Assembly (NCBI GenBank): GCA_964449775.1
Contig: CAYVBQ010000021.1
Coordinates: 1-64,000, forward strand
DNA from: Fen-1258 sp964449775
Lineage (GTDB): Bacteria; Bacteroidota; Ignavibacteria; Ignavibacteriales; Melioribacteraceae
Direction of reading: 5' to 3'
DNA length: 64,000 bases
In this document: in pieces, positions 28,088 to 38,050 of the stretch
Numbering within the stretch: the stretch's first letter is position 1
Layout of the letters: each line of letters begins with the position of its first letter
Notes under the pieces: model-generated
What the model saw: the letters and a program-made list of their open reading frames with translations, nothing else
The model's database searches: none
What the model was told of the DNA's origin: nothing
Made by a program: the position numbers and the translations under genes

Positions 28088-29431
28088 ATGAAAAATATTA
28101 TAACAACTATCGAGAATGCCTGGGTTTGTCCGGTTATCGAAGGCGAGATATTGCCTTTATTTGGGGACATAACCATTTCTGATGGGGTGATTTCAAAAGT
28201 ACGTCCAAAAAATTTTCAAACGTTTCTTAAAAATCCGGAAAAAGTAAATAAAAGCTCATTCAATGCTTGTGGAAGAGTGGTAATGTTACCTTTTGTAAAT
28301 TTTCATGATCACATCTACTCCCGGCTTGCGAAGGGATTACCTCTGAAAGGTGATTTTGGAAATTTCCAGAACGTATTGCACAATTTATGGTGGAAGCTTG
28401 ACCGTGCGCTTGATAGCGAGATGATTGTTGCGAGTGCTCAAATGGCAGCATTAGAATCAATCCGAAACGGTGTAACTTATATTTTTGATCATCACTCATC
28501 TCAAAATGAAATTTCCGGAAGCCTCTCTACAATCAAAAATGTTTTACACGAGTTTGGTCTTCGCGGTGTACTTTGTTTTGAGAGCACTGATCGGAACGGC
28601 TCTGAATTGGCTTTAAATGGATTGAACGAGAATAAAAACTTTTTCACTTCACAACTCAACGGTGATTTCCACGGAATGCTGGGACTGCACGCTTCTTTTA
28701 CTCTTTCAGATGATCTTCTTTCTGAAGCCCGTGATTTACAAAAACAATATGAGCTTGGTATCCATATTCATGTTGCCGAGGACGACTGTGATAACAAATT
28801 GAGTGTTGAGTTTACAGGGAAAAGACCCATACGAAGGTTAACACAATACAAATTGATCAATTCAAAAAGTATTCTTGTGCATGGTGTTCATCTTACCGGA
28901 AAGGATTTCATAAAAATTAGTGAGACTGAAGGAGCTCTTGCATTTTGCCCCGATTCAAATCTCAATAATTCTGTCGGACTGCCGCAATTTGGGGATATTC
29001 CTAATAATATTCCTTTCTTAGCAGGAACAGATGGCATGCATTCGAACATTGCCCGCTCAATGAAACAACTATTTCTTCTTTCAAGAGGACAAGAAAACAG
29101 TTTCGATGATTCAACTTCGATCATCAAGAAAATTTATTTTGATCAGCTTACATTTGTGAAAAGATATTTTCATGATTTTCCATCGTTGAATCAAGGCGAT
29201 AGAGCCGATATGATTTTATGGGATTATGTTCCTCCTACACCGATAAGCAGAGAAAATTTCTGGGGACATTTTATTTATGGTATTTTGGAGTATCCGGTTC
29301 ACAGCGTTTTACAGAATGGTGAATTTTTAATGAAAGATTTCCGGCTTATGAAAGCGGATGAAAATAAAATAAAAAATGAGATTTACTTTCAAGGTGAAAG
29401 ATTGGTTAATAAAATGAACACGTCATTCTGA
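28088..29431 (+). CDS. ssnA: SsnA-type amidohydrolase
   Basis: This 447-residue amidohydrolase is of the TIM-barrel (ATZ/TRZ, guanine-deaminase-like) family. Metal ligands are visible in order: FHDHIYS after strand 1, HIHVAED, the HGVHLT helix, and GTDGMHSN. SsnA is one of the genes required for anaerobic uric-acid breakdown in gut bacteria and lies next to ygfK and xdhD in E. coli. The ATG at 28088 with a GACAGGAAGAG leader is preferred to a TTG 15 bp upstream. The last two codons and the stop (TCATTCTGA) come from the start of a dispersed repeat, so the natural end has been replaced. Confidence 0.82.
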   Translation: MKNIITTIENAWVCPVIEGEILPLFGDITISDGVISKVRPKNFQTFLKNPEKVNKSSFNACGRVVMLPFVNFHDHIYSRLAKGLPLKGDFGNFQNVLHNLWWKLDRALDSEMIVASAQMAALESIRNGVTYIFDHHSSQNEISGSLSTIKNVLHEFGLRGVLCFESTDRNGSELALNGLNENKNFFTSQLNGDFHGMLGLHASFTLSDDLLSEARDLQKQYELGIHIHVAEDDCDNKLSVEFTGKRPIRRLTQYKLINSKSILVHGVHLTGKDFIKISETEGALAFCPDSNLNNSVGLPQFGDIPNNIPFLAGTDGMHSNIARSMKQLFLLSRGQENSFDDSTSIIKKIYFDQLTFVKRYFHDFPSLNQGDRADMILWDYVPPTPISRENFWGHFIYGILEYPVHSVLQNGEFLMKDFRLMKADENKIKNEIYFQGERLVNKMNTSF

Positions 29432-29510
29432 GGGAGTGAAACGACCGAAGAATCTCTAACAGTTATTGAGTTTAGGGATTCTTCATCCCGCTGATGCGGG
29501 ATTCAGAATA
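29422..29510. repeat. Dispersed palindromic repeat, CHSEERSDEESQ type, copy 3, supplying the ssnA stop
   Basis: It starts GTCATTCTGA and runs through GAAGAATCTC and GGGATTCTTC arms to ATTCAGAATA. The first TGA of the element is the stop codon of ssnA. Confidence 0.75.
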
Positions 29511-29528
29511 GCAAAACACGAGAGAGGA

Positions 29529-31913
29529 ATGAGCGAAGAATTTTCAGTCGTCGGCAAAAAAATTATCCGTGAAGATGGGGTTGATAAAGTAACCGGTCGC
29601 GCGAAGTTTGCCGATGATTACAAGTTTGATGGAATGCTGCATTCCGTGATGGTCAGAATTCCGGAAGCTCACGCTAAGATTAATTCAATAGATTTTTCGG
29701 CAATTGAAAAAAGTGATTCTCTTTTCTCAATAATTACTTCCGTAGATGTTCCCGGTACAAAAAAAGTTGGAATGATTAAGAATGACCAGCCAATCTTCTG
29801 TGATGAAACAGTTGTAACTCCCGGTGATGTTCTAGCGATGCTTATAGGCGAGTCGGAAACTCAATTGCGTTCGCTTCTCTCAAAAATTAAAGTAGATTAT
29901 ACTCCGCTTCCGGTATTAACTGATCCCAAAAAATCTTTAGACCAAGACTCTATCTTAATTCATCCCGAGACAGGAACAAATCTTATCGTCCATCACCCGC
30001 TACGCAAAGGTGATATCGAAAAAGGTTTTTCGGAGAGTGATGAAATTCTAGAACAAACTTACACAACACAGCTTATCGAACACTCATACATTGAGCCCGA
30101 AGCGGTTATAGCTATTCCTCTCGGCGCTTCTCAAGGTGTTAAAATAATTGGTAGTATACAAAATCCTTTTACTACGAGGAGATTTGTAGCGAATGTTTTG
30201 AACCTGCCGTTGACAAAAGTCCGTGTTCATCAAGCGCATCTCGGCGGATCGTTCGGTGGAAAAGATGATACAATGTGCATCCTCTCTGCACGTGCTGCTG
30301 TTGCCGCAATGAAAACAAATCGCCCGATCAAGATTCATTACACACGTGAAGAATCAATCCTTGAATCTTACAAACGTCATCCCTACGTTCTGAATTATAA
30401 AGTTGGCTACGCAAAAAACGGCAAGATTAAAGCAATGAAGATTGATATCCTTGCTGATGGCGGCGCGTATGTTTCGATGAGTCCGTTTGTAACCTGGCGT
30501 ACTGTAGTTCAAGCCACCGGTCCATACGAGATTGAAAACGTTCAGACAGATGTTCGGGCAGTTTACACAAACAATCCTTACACGGGCGCCATGCGTGGAT
30601 TTGGATCGCCACAACCGATCTTTGCGCAAGAATCTTTGATGGATGAAATTGCTTCACGACTTGGATTGACACCCGATGAAATCAGAAGAGTTAACGGATT
30701 GAAAGTTGGTTCTGTAACCGCTACCGGACAGACTCTGAAAGATCACGAAGTAAATTTAGTTCGTGTACTTGATGTTGCGTGCGGCAGTACAGACTTCATT
30801 ACAAAATGGGAAAAAAATAAAAAGAAAAAATCTATCGTGGTGAATTACAATTCATCATCTCCAATTTTGAACGACTCCCAATTTATCCAACCGAAAGATG
30901 TAATCAAGAAAGGAATTGGTTTAGCCGTGAGTTTCCGCGGATGTTCTCTCGGTGCCGAAGGAATTGACGCAGCCGCAGCATACATATCTATTCAGAATGA
31001 CGGCAGTGTATATCTTGATTGCGGTTTGGCGGAGAACGGGCAAGGTCTCCGTACAACATATTCCATCATTGCATCGGAAGTTTTGGGAATTACAACTGAT
31101 AAAATTATCTATCTCGAACTTGATACCGGAATTACACCCGACAGCGGACCAACAGTTGCATCACGCGGAACAATAATGGGTGGCGGTGCGGTTAAGAACA
31201 CAGCAGAAATTTTGCGGGATAGATTGATTCAACTGGTGAAGGATGAATACAAATTAAACGAAGAAGATGTTGTTTCATTTAGTGAGAACTTAGTCTTTTC
31301 AAGAAAGAAAGGATTGATCGCAAAGTTTCCGGAAATTTGCAAGTTGGCTTCAGCACGTGGAATTAATTTAGCAGCCGTTGGCTGGTACAAAAGTCCAAGT
31401 GTTCATTGGGACGAAGAGTTTGGTCAAGGCGATGCATATTTCACTTATGTTTACGGATGTCAAGTTGCGGAAGTGAGTGTTAACATCGCAACGGGAGAAG
31501 TTTACATTGATAAAGTCACTGCCGTGCACGATCCGGGAAAAATTATTAATCGCCTTGGTGCAGAAGGACAAGTTTACGGCGGTGTAACTCAAGGTGCCGG
31601 TTACGGAATTTTTGAAGAAGTTACTACCGACAAAGGATTTATACGCGAATTAAATTTTGATACTTACACAATTCCAACCAGCAAGGATATAACAGAGATT
31701 AAACCAATCTTTGTAGAAGGGAAAGAATCTTACGGACCATGGGGCGCAAAATCTTTAGGCGAACCGACTTTGGAATTAACTGCAGCAGCAATATCAAACG
31801 CGGTTTGCAACGCACTTGGCAAAAGATTTTTCAACTTACCGCTAAATCTTGAAGAAGTTTTGCTCAGTAAAAAACTTCGGCCGGCTGACACCAAAAGAGG
31901 GAGTCTGCAATGA
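29529..31913 (+). CDS. xdhD: Molybdenum hydroxylase large subunit, XdhD-like
   Basis: This is a second Mo-cofactor subunit of 794 residues. Motifs are GGSFGGKDDT, AMRGFGSPQP, ENGQGLRTTY, and the catalytic glutamate in KSLGEPTLEL. It differs from the 24253-26508 protein in all these boxes, so it is a paralog of another clade, comparable to E. coli XdhD, the enzyme implicated in anaerobic purine breakdown. ATG 29529 (MSEEFSVVGKKI) is chosen because upstream residues derive from the repeat; the purine-rich AGAGAGG leader lies very close to it. FAD and 2Fe-2S subunits follow with a 4-bp overlap and an 81-bp gap, completing a three-gene hydroxylase. Confidence 0.85.
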   Translation: MSEEFSVVGKKIIREDGVDKVTGRAKFADDYKFDGMLHSVMVRIPEAHAKINSIDFSAIEKSDSLFSIITSVDVPGTKKVGMIKNDQPIFCDETVVTPGDVLAMLIGESETQLRSLLSKIKVDYTPLPVLTDPKKSLDQDSILIHPETGTNLIVHHPLRKGDIEKGFSESDEILEQTYTTQLIEHSYIEPEAVIAIPLGASQGVKIIGSIQNPFTTRRFVANVLNLPLTKVRVHQAHLGGSFGGKDDTMCILSARAAVAAMKTNRPIKIHYTREESILESYKRHPYVLNYKVGYAKNGKIKAMKIDILADGGAYVSMSPFVTWRTVVQATGPYEIENVQTDVRAVYTNNPYTGAMRGFGSPQPIFAQESLMDEIASRLGLTPDEIRRVNGLKVGSVTATGQTLKDHEVNLVRVLDVACGSTDFITKWEKNKKKKSIVVNYNSSSPILNDSQFIQPKDVIKKGIGLAVSFRGCSLGAEGIDAAAAYISIQNDGSVYLDCGLAENGQGLRTTYSIIASEVLGITTDKIIYLELDTGITPDSGPTVASRGTIMGGGAVKNTAEILRDRLIQLVKDEYKLNEEDVVSFSENLVFSRKKGLIAKFPEICKLASARGINLAAVGWYKSPSVHWDEEFGQGDAYFTYVYGCQVAEVSVNIATGEVYIDKVTAVHDPGKIINRLGAEGQVYGGVTQGAGYGIFEEVTTDKGFIRELNFDTYTIPTSKDITEIKPIFVEGKESYGPWGAKSLGEPTLELTAAAISNAVCNALGKRFFNLPLNLEEVLLSKKLRPADTKRGSLQ

Positions 31914-32776
31914 TGCCTTCATTAGAAATATTATTTCCGCAAGATTTGAATGAAGCGTTGAACGCTTTAATAATAAATCAAGAAAATGTTCATATCATTG
32001 CCGGCGGGACAGATGTAATTCCAGGATTGAATCAAGAATCAAATCGTTTCAAGAATACCCGCTTACTGATTGATATAAACAAAGTGCCCGAAGTGAAAGG
32101 GATTAATGTTGGAACAGAGAAAATTTCAATTGGCGCCGCAGAAACTTTTTCGGATATTCTTCAGAATGAAATTGTTCAAAAAAAATTACCGCTGCTTTGG
32201 AAGTCAGCCGGTACAATTGGAAGCGTTCAGATAAGAAACCGCGCAACACTTGCAGGCAATTTTGTAAATAACGCTCCTTGTGCAGATTCAGTTCCGGTTC
32301 TTTTAGTCTATAATGCTACGGTTGAAATTGAATCGCTCAATTCGAAAAGGGAAATTCCCTTGAATGACTTTTTAAGCGCACCCTACAAAACTAAACTCAA
32401 TAAAGATGAAATGGTGACTCGGATTAACATTCCTATTCCGTCGAAAAAATTTGCAGGTGATTTTTATAAACTCGGAAGGCGAAGAGCTGTTGCCATCAGT
32501 AGAATTACTTTAGCTTTATTGATTAGTCTAAATAATAATATGATTGATGAGATTAGAATTGCCTCCGGCGCTGTTACACCGATCGGTACGAGGTTTTTTG
32601 ATCTCGAAAAATTTGCAAAAGGGCAGACGGTTGAAGATCAATTTCTTAAAGAACTATCAAGAAAGTTAGGTGAACAAATTATTCAAGTCGCCGGACTCCG
32701 TTGGTCCAGCAAATATAAATTGCCTGTAGTTCAACAAATGTTTTATCAAATACTAAATAGAATAGTGTCATTCTGA
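31910..32776 (+). CDS. Molybdenum hydroxylase FAD subunit, YgfM-like
   Basis: The 288-residue protein has the CO-dehydrogenase flavoprotein fold: an N-terminal PCMH-type FAD domain with IAGGTDVIPG, then RNRATLAGNFVNNAPCADS, and a C-terminal domain. It relays electrons from 2Fe-2S centres to an acceptor. Its ATG overlaps the stop of the XdhD-like gene (ATGA), so the two are translationally coupled. The final Ser-Phe-stop (TCATTCTGA) is part of a dispersed repeat, as in ssnA. E. coli YgfM holds the same place beside xdhD. Confidence 0.85.
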   Translation: MMPSLEILFPQDLNEALNALIINQENVHIIAGGTDVIPGLNQESNRFKNTRLLIDINKVPEVKGINVGTEKISIGAAETFSDILQNEIVQKKLPLLWKSAGTIGSVQIRNRATLAGNFVNNAPCADSVPVLLVYNATVEIESLNSKREIPLNDFLSAPYKTKLNKDEMVTRINIPIPSKKFAGDFYKLGRRRAVAISRITLALLISLNNNMIDEIRIASGAVTPIGTRFFDLEKFAKGQTVEDQFLKELSRKLGEQIIQVAGLRWSSKYKLPVVQQMFYQILNRIVSF

Positions 32777-32846
32777 ATCGAGACGAAGTTGAGATGAAGA
32801 ATCTCAACCATCTGAGTTGGAGATTCTTCGCTAGGCTCAGAAGGAC
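32767..32846. repeat. Dispersed palindromic repeat, CHSEERSDEESQ type, copy 4, supplying the stop of the FAD subunit gene
   Basis: The element has terminal arms GTCATTCTGA and TCAGAAGGAC and internal arms GAAGAATCTCAACC and AGATTCTTCG. Its first TGA ends the upstream coding sequence. Confidence 0.75.
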
Positions 32847-32857
32847 CAAGAGTAATT

Positions 32858-33358
32858 ATGATAAAAATAGAATTTATATTAAACAGAAAACAAGTATCAA
32901 TTACCACCGAACCACACATTCGTCTGATTGATTTATTGAGAGATAAATGTGATTTAACAGGAACAAAAGAAGGATGCGGTGTTGGTGAGTGTGGTGCGTG
33001 TACTGTACTTATGAATGGACGCGCGGTAAATTCATGTTTGGTACTTGCTGCACAGGCAAATGATTCTGAGATTGTCACTATTGAGGGAATTGCCGAAGGA
33101 GAAGTACTGAGTTCACTTCAGAAAAATTTCCTTGTTCATGGTGCAGTTCAATGTGGATTCTGCACACCCGGAATGGTATTATCTGCTTCAGCACTGCTAG
33201 ATCAAAAACCAAATCCAACCGATGAAGAGATTAAAGATTCGATAGCCGGCAACTTATGTCGATGCACCGGCTACAAACAAATTATTGAAGCAATTAAAGA
33301 AACAGTGAAAGAAATATCTTTAGCACAAAAACAATTTAAAGATGGCAAGACAACTTGA
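32858..33358 (+). CDS. Molybdenum hydroxylase 2Fe-2S subunit
   Basis: The 166-residue protein has a plant-type 2Fe-2S site (KEGCGVGECGACTVL, then NSCL) and the helical second 2Fe-2S domain (QCGFCTPG and NLCRCTGYKQI). It completes the XdhD-like enzyme with the two preceding genes. From the Thr-Gly-Tyr of CRCTGY onward (33266) its end is duplicated in diverged form at 38051-38119, beyond the activase gene. This implies that the present 3' end came in with an insertion. Its stop overlaps the start of the DUF1016 pseudogene by 17 bp. Confidence 0.88.
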   Translation: MIKIEFILNRKQVSITTEPHIRLIDLLRDKCDLTGTKEGCGVGECGACTVLMNGRAVNSCLVLAAQANDSEIVTIEGIAEGEVLSSLQKNFLVHGAVQCGFCTPGMVLSASALLDQKPNPTDEEIKDSIAGNLCRCTGYKQIIEAIKETVKEISLAQKQFKDGKTT

Positions 33359-33806
33359 TAAAACCGAATACAGAAAGTTCTTTGTTGAAATAAAGGAGCG
33401 TATTCATAAAGCTCAATATGAAGCTCTCCGAGCTGTCAATAAAGAATTGATTCAACTCTATTGGGATATCGGTAAAAAGATTGTTGAAAGACAAGAATTG
33501 CATGGATGGGGGAAATCTATTGTTGAAAATCTCTCATCTGATCTTCAAAACGAATTTCCTGGTATTGGAGGCTTTTCCGGAAGAAACTTTTGGTATATGT
33601 GAAATTTTTATGCTCTCTATTCTGAAAAACCAAAACTGCAACCATTGGTTGCAGAAATTAGCTGGGCAAAAAATTTAGTGATATTAGATAGATGCAAAGA
33701 TGATCTTAAAAGAGAATTCTATATCAAGATGACTAAGAAGTTTGGCTGGACGAAAAAAGTTTTGTCATTTAATAATAATCTGAAATCAAACCATGCTACT
33801 GCATAA
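33342..33806 (+). pseudogene. Broken DUF1016 (PDDEXK-like) gene
   Basis: The N-terminal DUF1016 domain is recognisable (KELIQLYWDIGKKIVERQ, GGFSGRNFWYM). An in-frame TGA at 33600-33602 interrupts it. Past the stop the same frame continues with typical family sequence (LVAEISWAKNLVILDRCKD, EFYIKMTKKFGWTKKVL) and then ends at 33806, without the C-terminal nuclease-like domain (full proteins are about 340 residues). The gene therefore has both a nonsense mutation and a 3' truncation. The stop probably arose from CGA or AGA, since Arg or Lys is usual there. It lies between the 2Fe-2S subunit gene and the activase gene. Confidence 0.75.
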
Positions 33807-36800
33807 TTCACTCGGAATATGTGTCGGGGCATCGACGGTCTCGTCGGTGAATTTGTTACCATCGAGTAACACTCAAGCGGCACTTGCGACTGAGATAATT
33901 CAGCACCATGGAAATCCAAAACTGATCGTCGAAAAGATTTTTCAAAATGGTATCCCGGAAAAGGTAGTCGTAACCGGACGAAAGTTCCGTAGATTATTAA
34001 ATGTTCCTTCTATTTCTGAACCAGAAGCAATCGAATTAGCATTGGAGTATTTAAAGCTTGATGCAGACCTCATCGTTAGTGCAGGTGGAGAGAATTTTAT
34101 TGCTTACCAATTAGATAATAACAGAAAGATCACAAAAAGTATAACGGGGAATAAATGTGCTTCAGGCACAGGGGAGTTCTTCCTTCAACAAATCAGACGG
34201 ATGAATCTGGACGTTGAAGATGCCATTCAACTCGGGTGTGATGGAGAACCCTATAACATTTCCGGAAGATGTTCTGTTTTCTGTAAATCCGATTGCACTC
34301 ATGCATTAAATAAAGGTGTTCTCAAGAAAGACGTTGTAGCCGGATTAAGCCGAATGATGGCGCAGAAGATAATTGAATTGATATCCAAAACACATGCCGA
34401 TCGAATAATACTCATCGGAGGCGTATCGAGAAATGAATCCATCATTCGATTTCTTAAAGAACAGATCAATGATATCATAATTCCACCCGAATCGGCATAC
34501 ATTGAAGCACTTGGAGCGGCGATATTCGCATCGAAAAATAATCTTCCAAAGGTCAACAAAAAAAATATTTTCAGGTCAGAGCATTCAGCATTTTCTTTTC
34601 ATGAAGACTTAAAGAAATTCGTTCATAAAGTTACATTTAAAGATTTCGAGAGAGGCACAGCAAATCCAAATGATGTTTGTATTCTTGGATTGGATGTGGG
34701 TTCAACTACTACGAAAGTCATTTTGATGAGAAAAGATGATTGTGCGATCCTTGCTTCTGAATATTTGCGAACGAACGGCGATCCGATCCAGGCTTCTGTT
34801 GAATGTTACAAAAGTTTGGTTAATCAATTATCCGTTCCGATCAAAATTATTGGATTGGGTGTAACAGGTTCGGGCAGACACATTTCCGGACTTCATGCTC
34901 AGAGTAAAGGAATTGTCAACGAAATTCTTGCACATGCAAATGCGACCGTTTATTTTGATAAAGATGTCGATACGATTTTTGAGATCGGCGGACAGGATGC
35001 AAAGTACACTTACATCACTGCAGGCGTTCCGAGTGACTATGCAATGAACGAAGCTTGTTCAGCGGGAACGGGCTCATTCCTCGAAGAAGCGGCGAAAGAA
35101 TCATTGAATGTTGATAACCTAAGCATTGCAGAAATTGCACTGCAGGCAGATCATCCACCGAATTTCAACGATCAATGTTCGGCTTTTATCAGCAGCGATA
35201 TCAAGAACGCTCTTCATGAAGGATTATCAAAAGAGAACATTATTGCAGGATTGGTTTATTCGATTTGTCTGAATTACACAAATCGTGTAAAAGGGAATCG
35301 TCCTGTTGGAGAAAAAGTTTTTATGCAAGGAGGAGTCTGTTACAACAAAGCAGTTCCGATCGCGATGGCGGCACTTACAGGCAAAGAGATCATTGTTCCA
35401 CCCGAGCCGGGATTGATGGGTGCATTTGGAGTTGCTCTTGAAATTAAAAAGAGGATCGAGCTTGGTTTTATACAAGAACAAAATTTTGATCTTGATGGAT
35501 TGATAAACCGAAAGGTTGAATACGGCAAATCGTTTATCTGTGCCGGTGGTGCTGAAAAGTGTGACAGAAAATGTTCCATCGCAATCATCGAAATCGAAAA
35601 TAAAAAATTCCCATTTGGAGGTGCTTGCAATAAATATTATGAGCTTCAGCAAACCAGAGCTCTCAATATCAAAGAACGTAATATTGTTAAACTTCGTCAG
35701 GAACTTGTCTTCGATAAATATGTGCATGCTTTCATTCCTGAAGTTAATGCACAAACGATTGGAATCTCTAAATCATTTTTAACGAATACATTCTATTCGC
35801 TCTTTCATAATTTTTTCAACCGGCTTGGATTTACAATTATTTTGGGGAGCGAACCAGTCAAAGCCGGAATCGAAAAACAAAATGCAGCTTTCTGTTATCC
35901 GGTTGAATTGGCACATGGATTTTTTCAGGATCTTATCGACAAACAACCCCATTATATTTTTCTTCCACACATAATCGAAACTTATGTTAAGGATAGTGCA
36001 GGCTACACTAAGAACTGCGTTTTTATTCAATCTGAATCATATTATTTGAAGACCGCATTTAAAGATTCGCTTGGAAAGATCAAAATTCTAAATCCCGTAA
36101 TTAATTTTTCGAAAGGATATGAGTCATCGAAAGATGATTTTATAAATTTAGCAGTAGAACTTGGGCAAACTGAAAAAAAATCATCCGAAGCTTTCGATCT
36201 TGCGCTCAAAGAATTCAAACTGATGTTGAATGAATTTAAGGAGATCGGGAAAAGAACATTAGATAATCTTGAACAAAATCCGGATGATTTTGCTGTGGTA
36301 CTTTTCGGAAGATCATATAATTCTTTTGCTGATGAAGCAAACTTGGGCATTCCACAAAAGTTTGCTTCTCGTGGGATGACTATAATTCCACATGATTTTC
36401 TTCCAAGTGAAAATCTCGGCACATTTGATACAATGTACTGGGCTGCCGGGAAACAAATTCTTCGCTCTGCTAAGTTTGTGAAAGATCATCCTCAACTTTT
36501 CGGTGTCTACATAACAAATTTTAGCTGCGGACCAGATTCATTCCTCATCACTTTCTTCAGAAACATAATGGGGAATAAACCATCGCTGACATTGGAACTT
36601 GACAGTCATTCAGCCGACGCCGGTATCAATACAAGGATCGAAGCTGCTTTGGATATCATCAAACGATATCGCGAGCTTTCAAAGAAGGGAATTATCAAAG
36701 AAGAGAAGAAGAACTTCAAGCCACTCGAATTTGTTGATGCATACAATTTTGTTTGTTCAGATGGTAAAAAATATTCTATCAAAGATAAAGATGTAAAGAT

Positions 36801-38049
36801 GTTGATACCGAGCATGGGGCGTTTCGGGACAGAAGCATTTGCAGCAGCATTTAGACATATTAACGTGAATGCAATTCCACTCCCGGTTTATGATTATCAG
36901 ACACTTTCTATGGGAAGAGGAAATACCACGTGCAAAGAATGTCTTCCGCTTATTTTAAACACCGGCTCATTTCTTGAATATTTAGGCAAGCATAGAAGTA
37001 ACGAGAGTGAAAAAATATTGTATTTCATGGCAGACGGTACGGGTCCATGTCGTTTTGGACAGTATAACGTCTTCCTGAAAGAACTTATCAACAAAAAAGA
37101 AATTCCAAATGTTGGAATTTATACTTTGACCGAAAAAAATTCTTACGGTGGATTGGATGATGAGTTTACAAAACGAGGGTGGGCTGCGCTTGTAACTGCC
37201 GATGTGATGCAGCAGATCTTTTTTGCTATGCTTACGATAGCGAAAGAACCCAAATATGCAAAGGCGATGCTTGATGAAGTGTGGAAAAAAATTCTATTAG
37301 TTTTAGAAAAAGGCTCGCTTAAAGAACTTTACGATCGACTGGATGAACTTGCAAAACGACTAAGAACTCTTGAGAGAAGAATTGAACTTAATGATGCTGT
37401 TAAGGTCGCACTTATTGGCGAGATTTTTGTACGCAACGAAGAATTCTCAAGGATGGAATTAGTCGAAAGACTAATCGAAAACGGAATATTGGTCAAGGTG
37501 ACACCAATTACCGAATATGTGCATTATTCGAATTACACTTACAAACGAGATATGAAGAAAGATAAAGCTTCTCTCAAGGAAAAAGTTAAATTCAAAATAA
37601 GAGAGTATGTTCAACATAGGATTGAGCACAATATCAAGAAAGTACTTTCAAAATCCGGCTTTTATGAATTTGAAATGATTAATATAGAAAAATTGCTTAG
37701 CCGTGCAGAGCATTTGATCGAAAAAGATGTGGAAGGAGAAGCGATATTGACTGTCGGTTCGGCATTTTATGAAATATTGGATCACGTTTCCGGTGTTGTT
37801 GCGTTAGGACCGTTTGGATGTATGCCTTCACGATTAGCCGAGAGTATTTTAAGTGTAGAGATGAATTTAAAAGGTAAAAGAGAATCTGAAAAAAACAATT
37901 CGATATATCAAGGACTTGAGATCGAAAACCTACCTTTCTTAGCTGTTGAAACAGATGGAAATATATTTCCGCAGATCATTCAATCCAAGATCGAAATTTT
38001 CATTCAACAAGTTCATCGGACGCACAAGAAACTTCGAGGTTCTAAATAG
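33793..38049 (+). CDS. Giant acyl-CoA dehydratase activase-like ATPase (BcrAD/HgdC type)
   Basis: The 1418-residue protein carries two ASKHA ATPase domains of the BadF/BadG/BcrA/BcrD family. The first (residues 1-260) has LGICVGAST, GNKCASGTGEFF and RCSVFCKSDCTHAL; the second (about 295-560) has ILGLDVGSTTTKV, IGGQDAKY, NEACSAGTGSF and QCSAFISSD. The cysteines would hold a 4Fe-4S cluster between subunits or domains. A DUF2229/HgdB-like reductase region follows to the end. Such activases use ATP to drive very low-potential electrons. No dehydratase genes lie nearby, so its acceptor is unknown; its place inside the purine locus is notable. No clear ribosome-binding site precedes the ATG. Confidence 0.85.
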   Translation: MLLHNSLGICVGASTVSSVNLLPSSNTQAALATEIIQHHGNPKLIVEKIFQNGIPEKVVVTGRKFRRLLNVPSISEPEAIELALEYLKLDADLIVSAGGENFIAYQLDNNRKITKSITGNKCASGTGEFFLQQIRRMNLDVEDAIQLGCDGEPYNISGRCSVFCKSDCTHALNKGVLKKDVVAGLSRMMAQKIIELISKTHADRIILIGGVSRNESIIRFLKEQINDIIIPPESAYIEALGAAIFASKNNLPKVNKKNIFRSEHSAFSFHEDLKKFVHKVTFKDFERGTANPNDVCILGLDVGSTTTKVILMRKDDCAILASEYLRTNGDPIQASVECYKSLVNQLSVPIKIIGLGVTGSGRHISGLHAQSKGIVNEILAHANATVYFDKDVDTIFEIGGQDAKYTYITAGVPSDYAMNEACSAGTGSFLEEAAKESLNVDNLSIAEIALQADHPPNFNDQCSAFISSDIKNALHEGLSKENIIAGLVYSICLNYTNRVKGNRPVGEKVFMQGGVCYNKAVPIAMAALTGKEIIVPPEPGLMGAFGVALEIKKRIELGFIQEQNFDLDGLINRKVEYGKSFICAGGAEKCDRKCSIAIIEIENKKFPFGGACNKYYELQQTRALNIKERNIVKLRQELVFDKYVHAFIPEVNAQTIGISKSFLTNTFYSLFHNFFNRLGFTIILGSEPVKAGIEKQNAAFCYPVELAHGFFQDLIDKQPHYIFLPHIIETYVKDSAGYTKNCVFIQSESYYLKTAFKDSLGKIKILNPVINFSKGYESSKDDFINLAVELGQTEKKSSEAFDLALKEFKLMLNEFKEIGKRTLDNLEQNPDDFAVVLFGRSYNSFADEANLGIPQKFASRGMTIIPHDFLPSENLGTFDTMYWAAGKQILRSAKFVKDHPQLFGVYITNFSCGPDSFLITFFRNIMGNKPSLTLELDSHSADAGINTRIEAALDIIKRYRELSKKGIIKEEKKNFKPLEFVDAYNFVCSDGKKYSIKDKDVKMLIPSMGRFGTEAFAAAFRHINVNAIPLPVYDYQTLSMGRGNTTCKECLPLILNTGSFLEYLGKHRSNESEKILYFMADGTGPCRFGQYNVFLKELINKKEIPNVGIYTLTEKNSYGGLDDEFTKRGWAALVTADVMQQIFFAMLTIAKEPKYAKAMLDEVWKKILLVLEKGSLKELYDRLDELAKRLRTLERRIELNDAVKVALIGEIFVRNEEFSRMELVERLIENGILVKVTPITEYVHYSNYTYKRDMKKDKASLKEKVKFKIREYVQHRIEHNIKKVLSKSGFYEFEMINIEKLLSRAEHLIEKDVEGEAILTVGSAFYEILDHVSGVVALGPFGCMPSRLAESILSVEMNLKGKRESEKNNSIYQGLEIENLPFLAVETDGNIFPQIIQSKIEIFIQQVHRTHKKLRGSK

Positions 38050-38050
38050 T

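Noticed and set aside
33600..33602. TGA as a possible selenocysteine codon in the DUF1016 gene
   Set aside because: DUF1016 proteins are not known selenoproteins, the position normally holds Arg or Lys, and the gene is also truncated at its 3' end.
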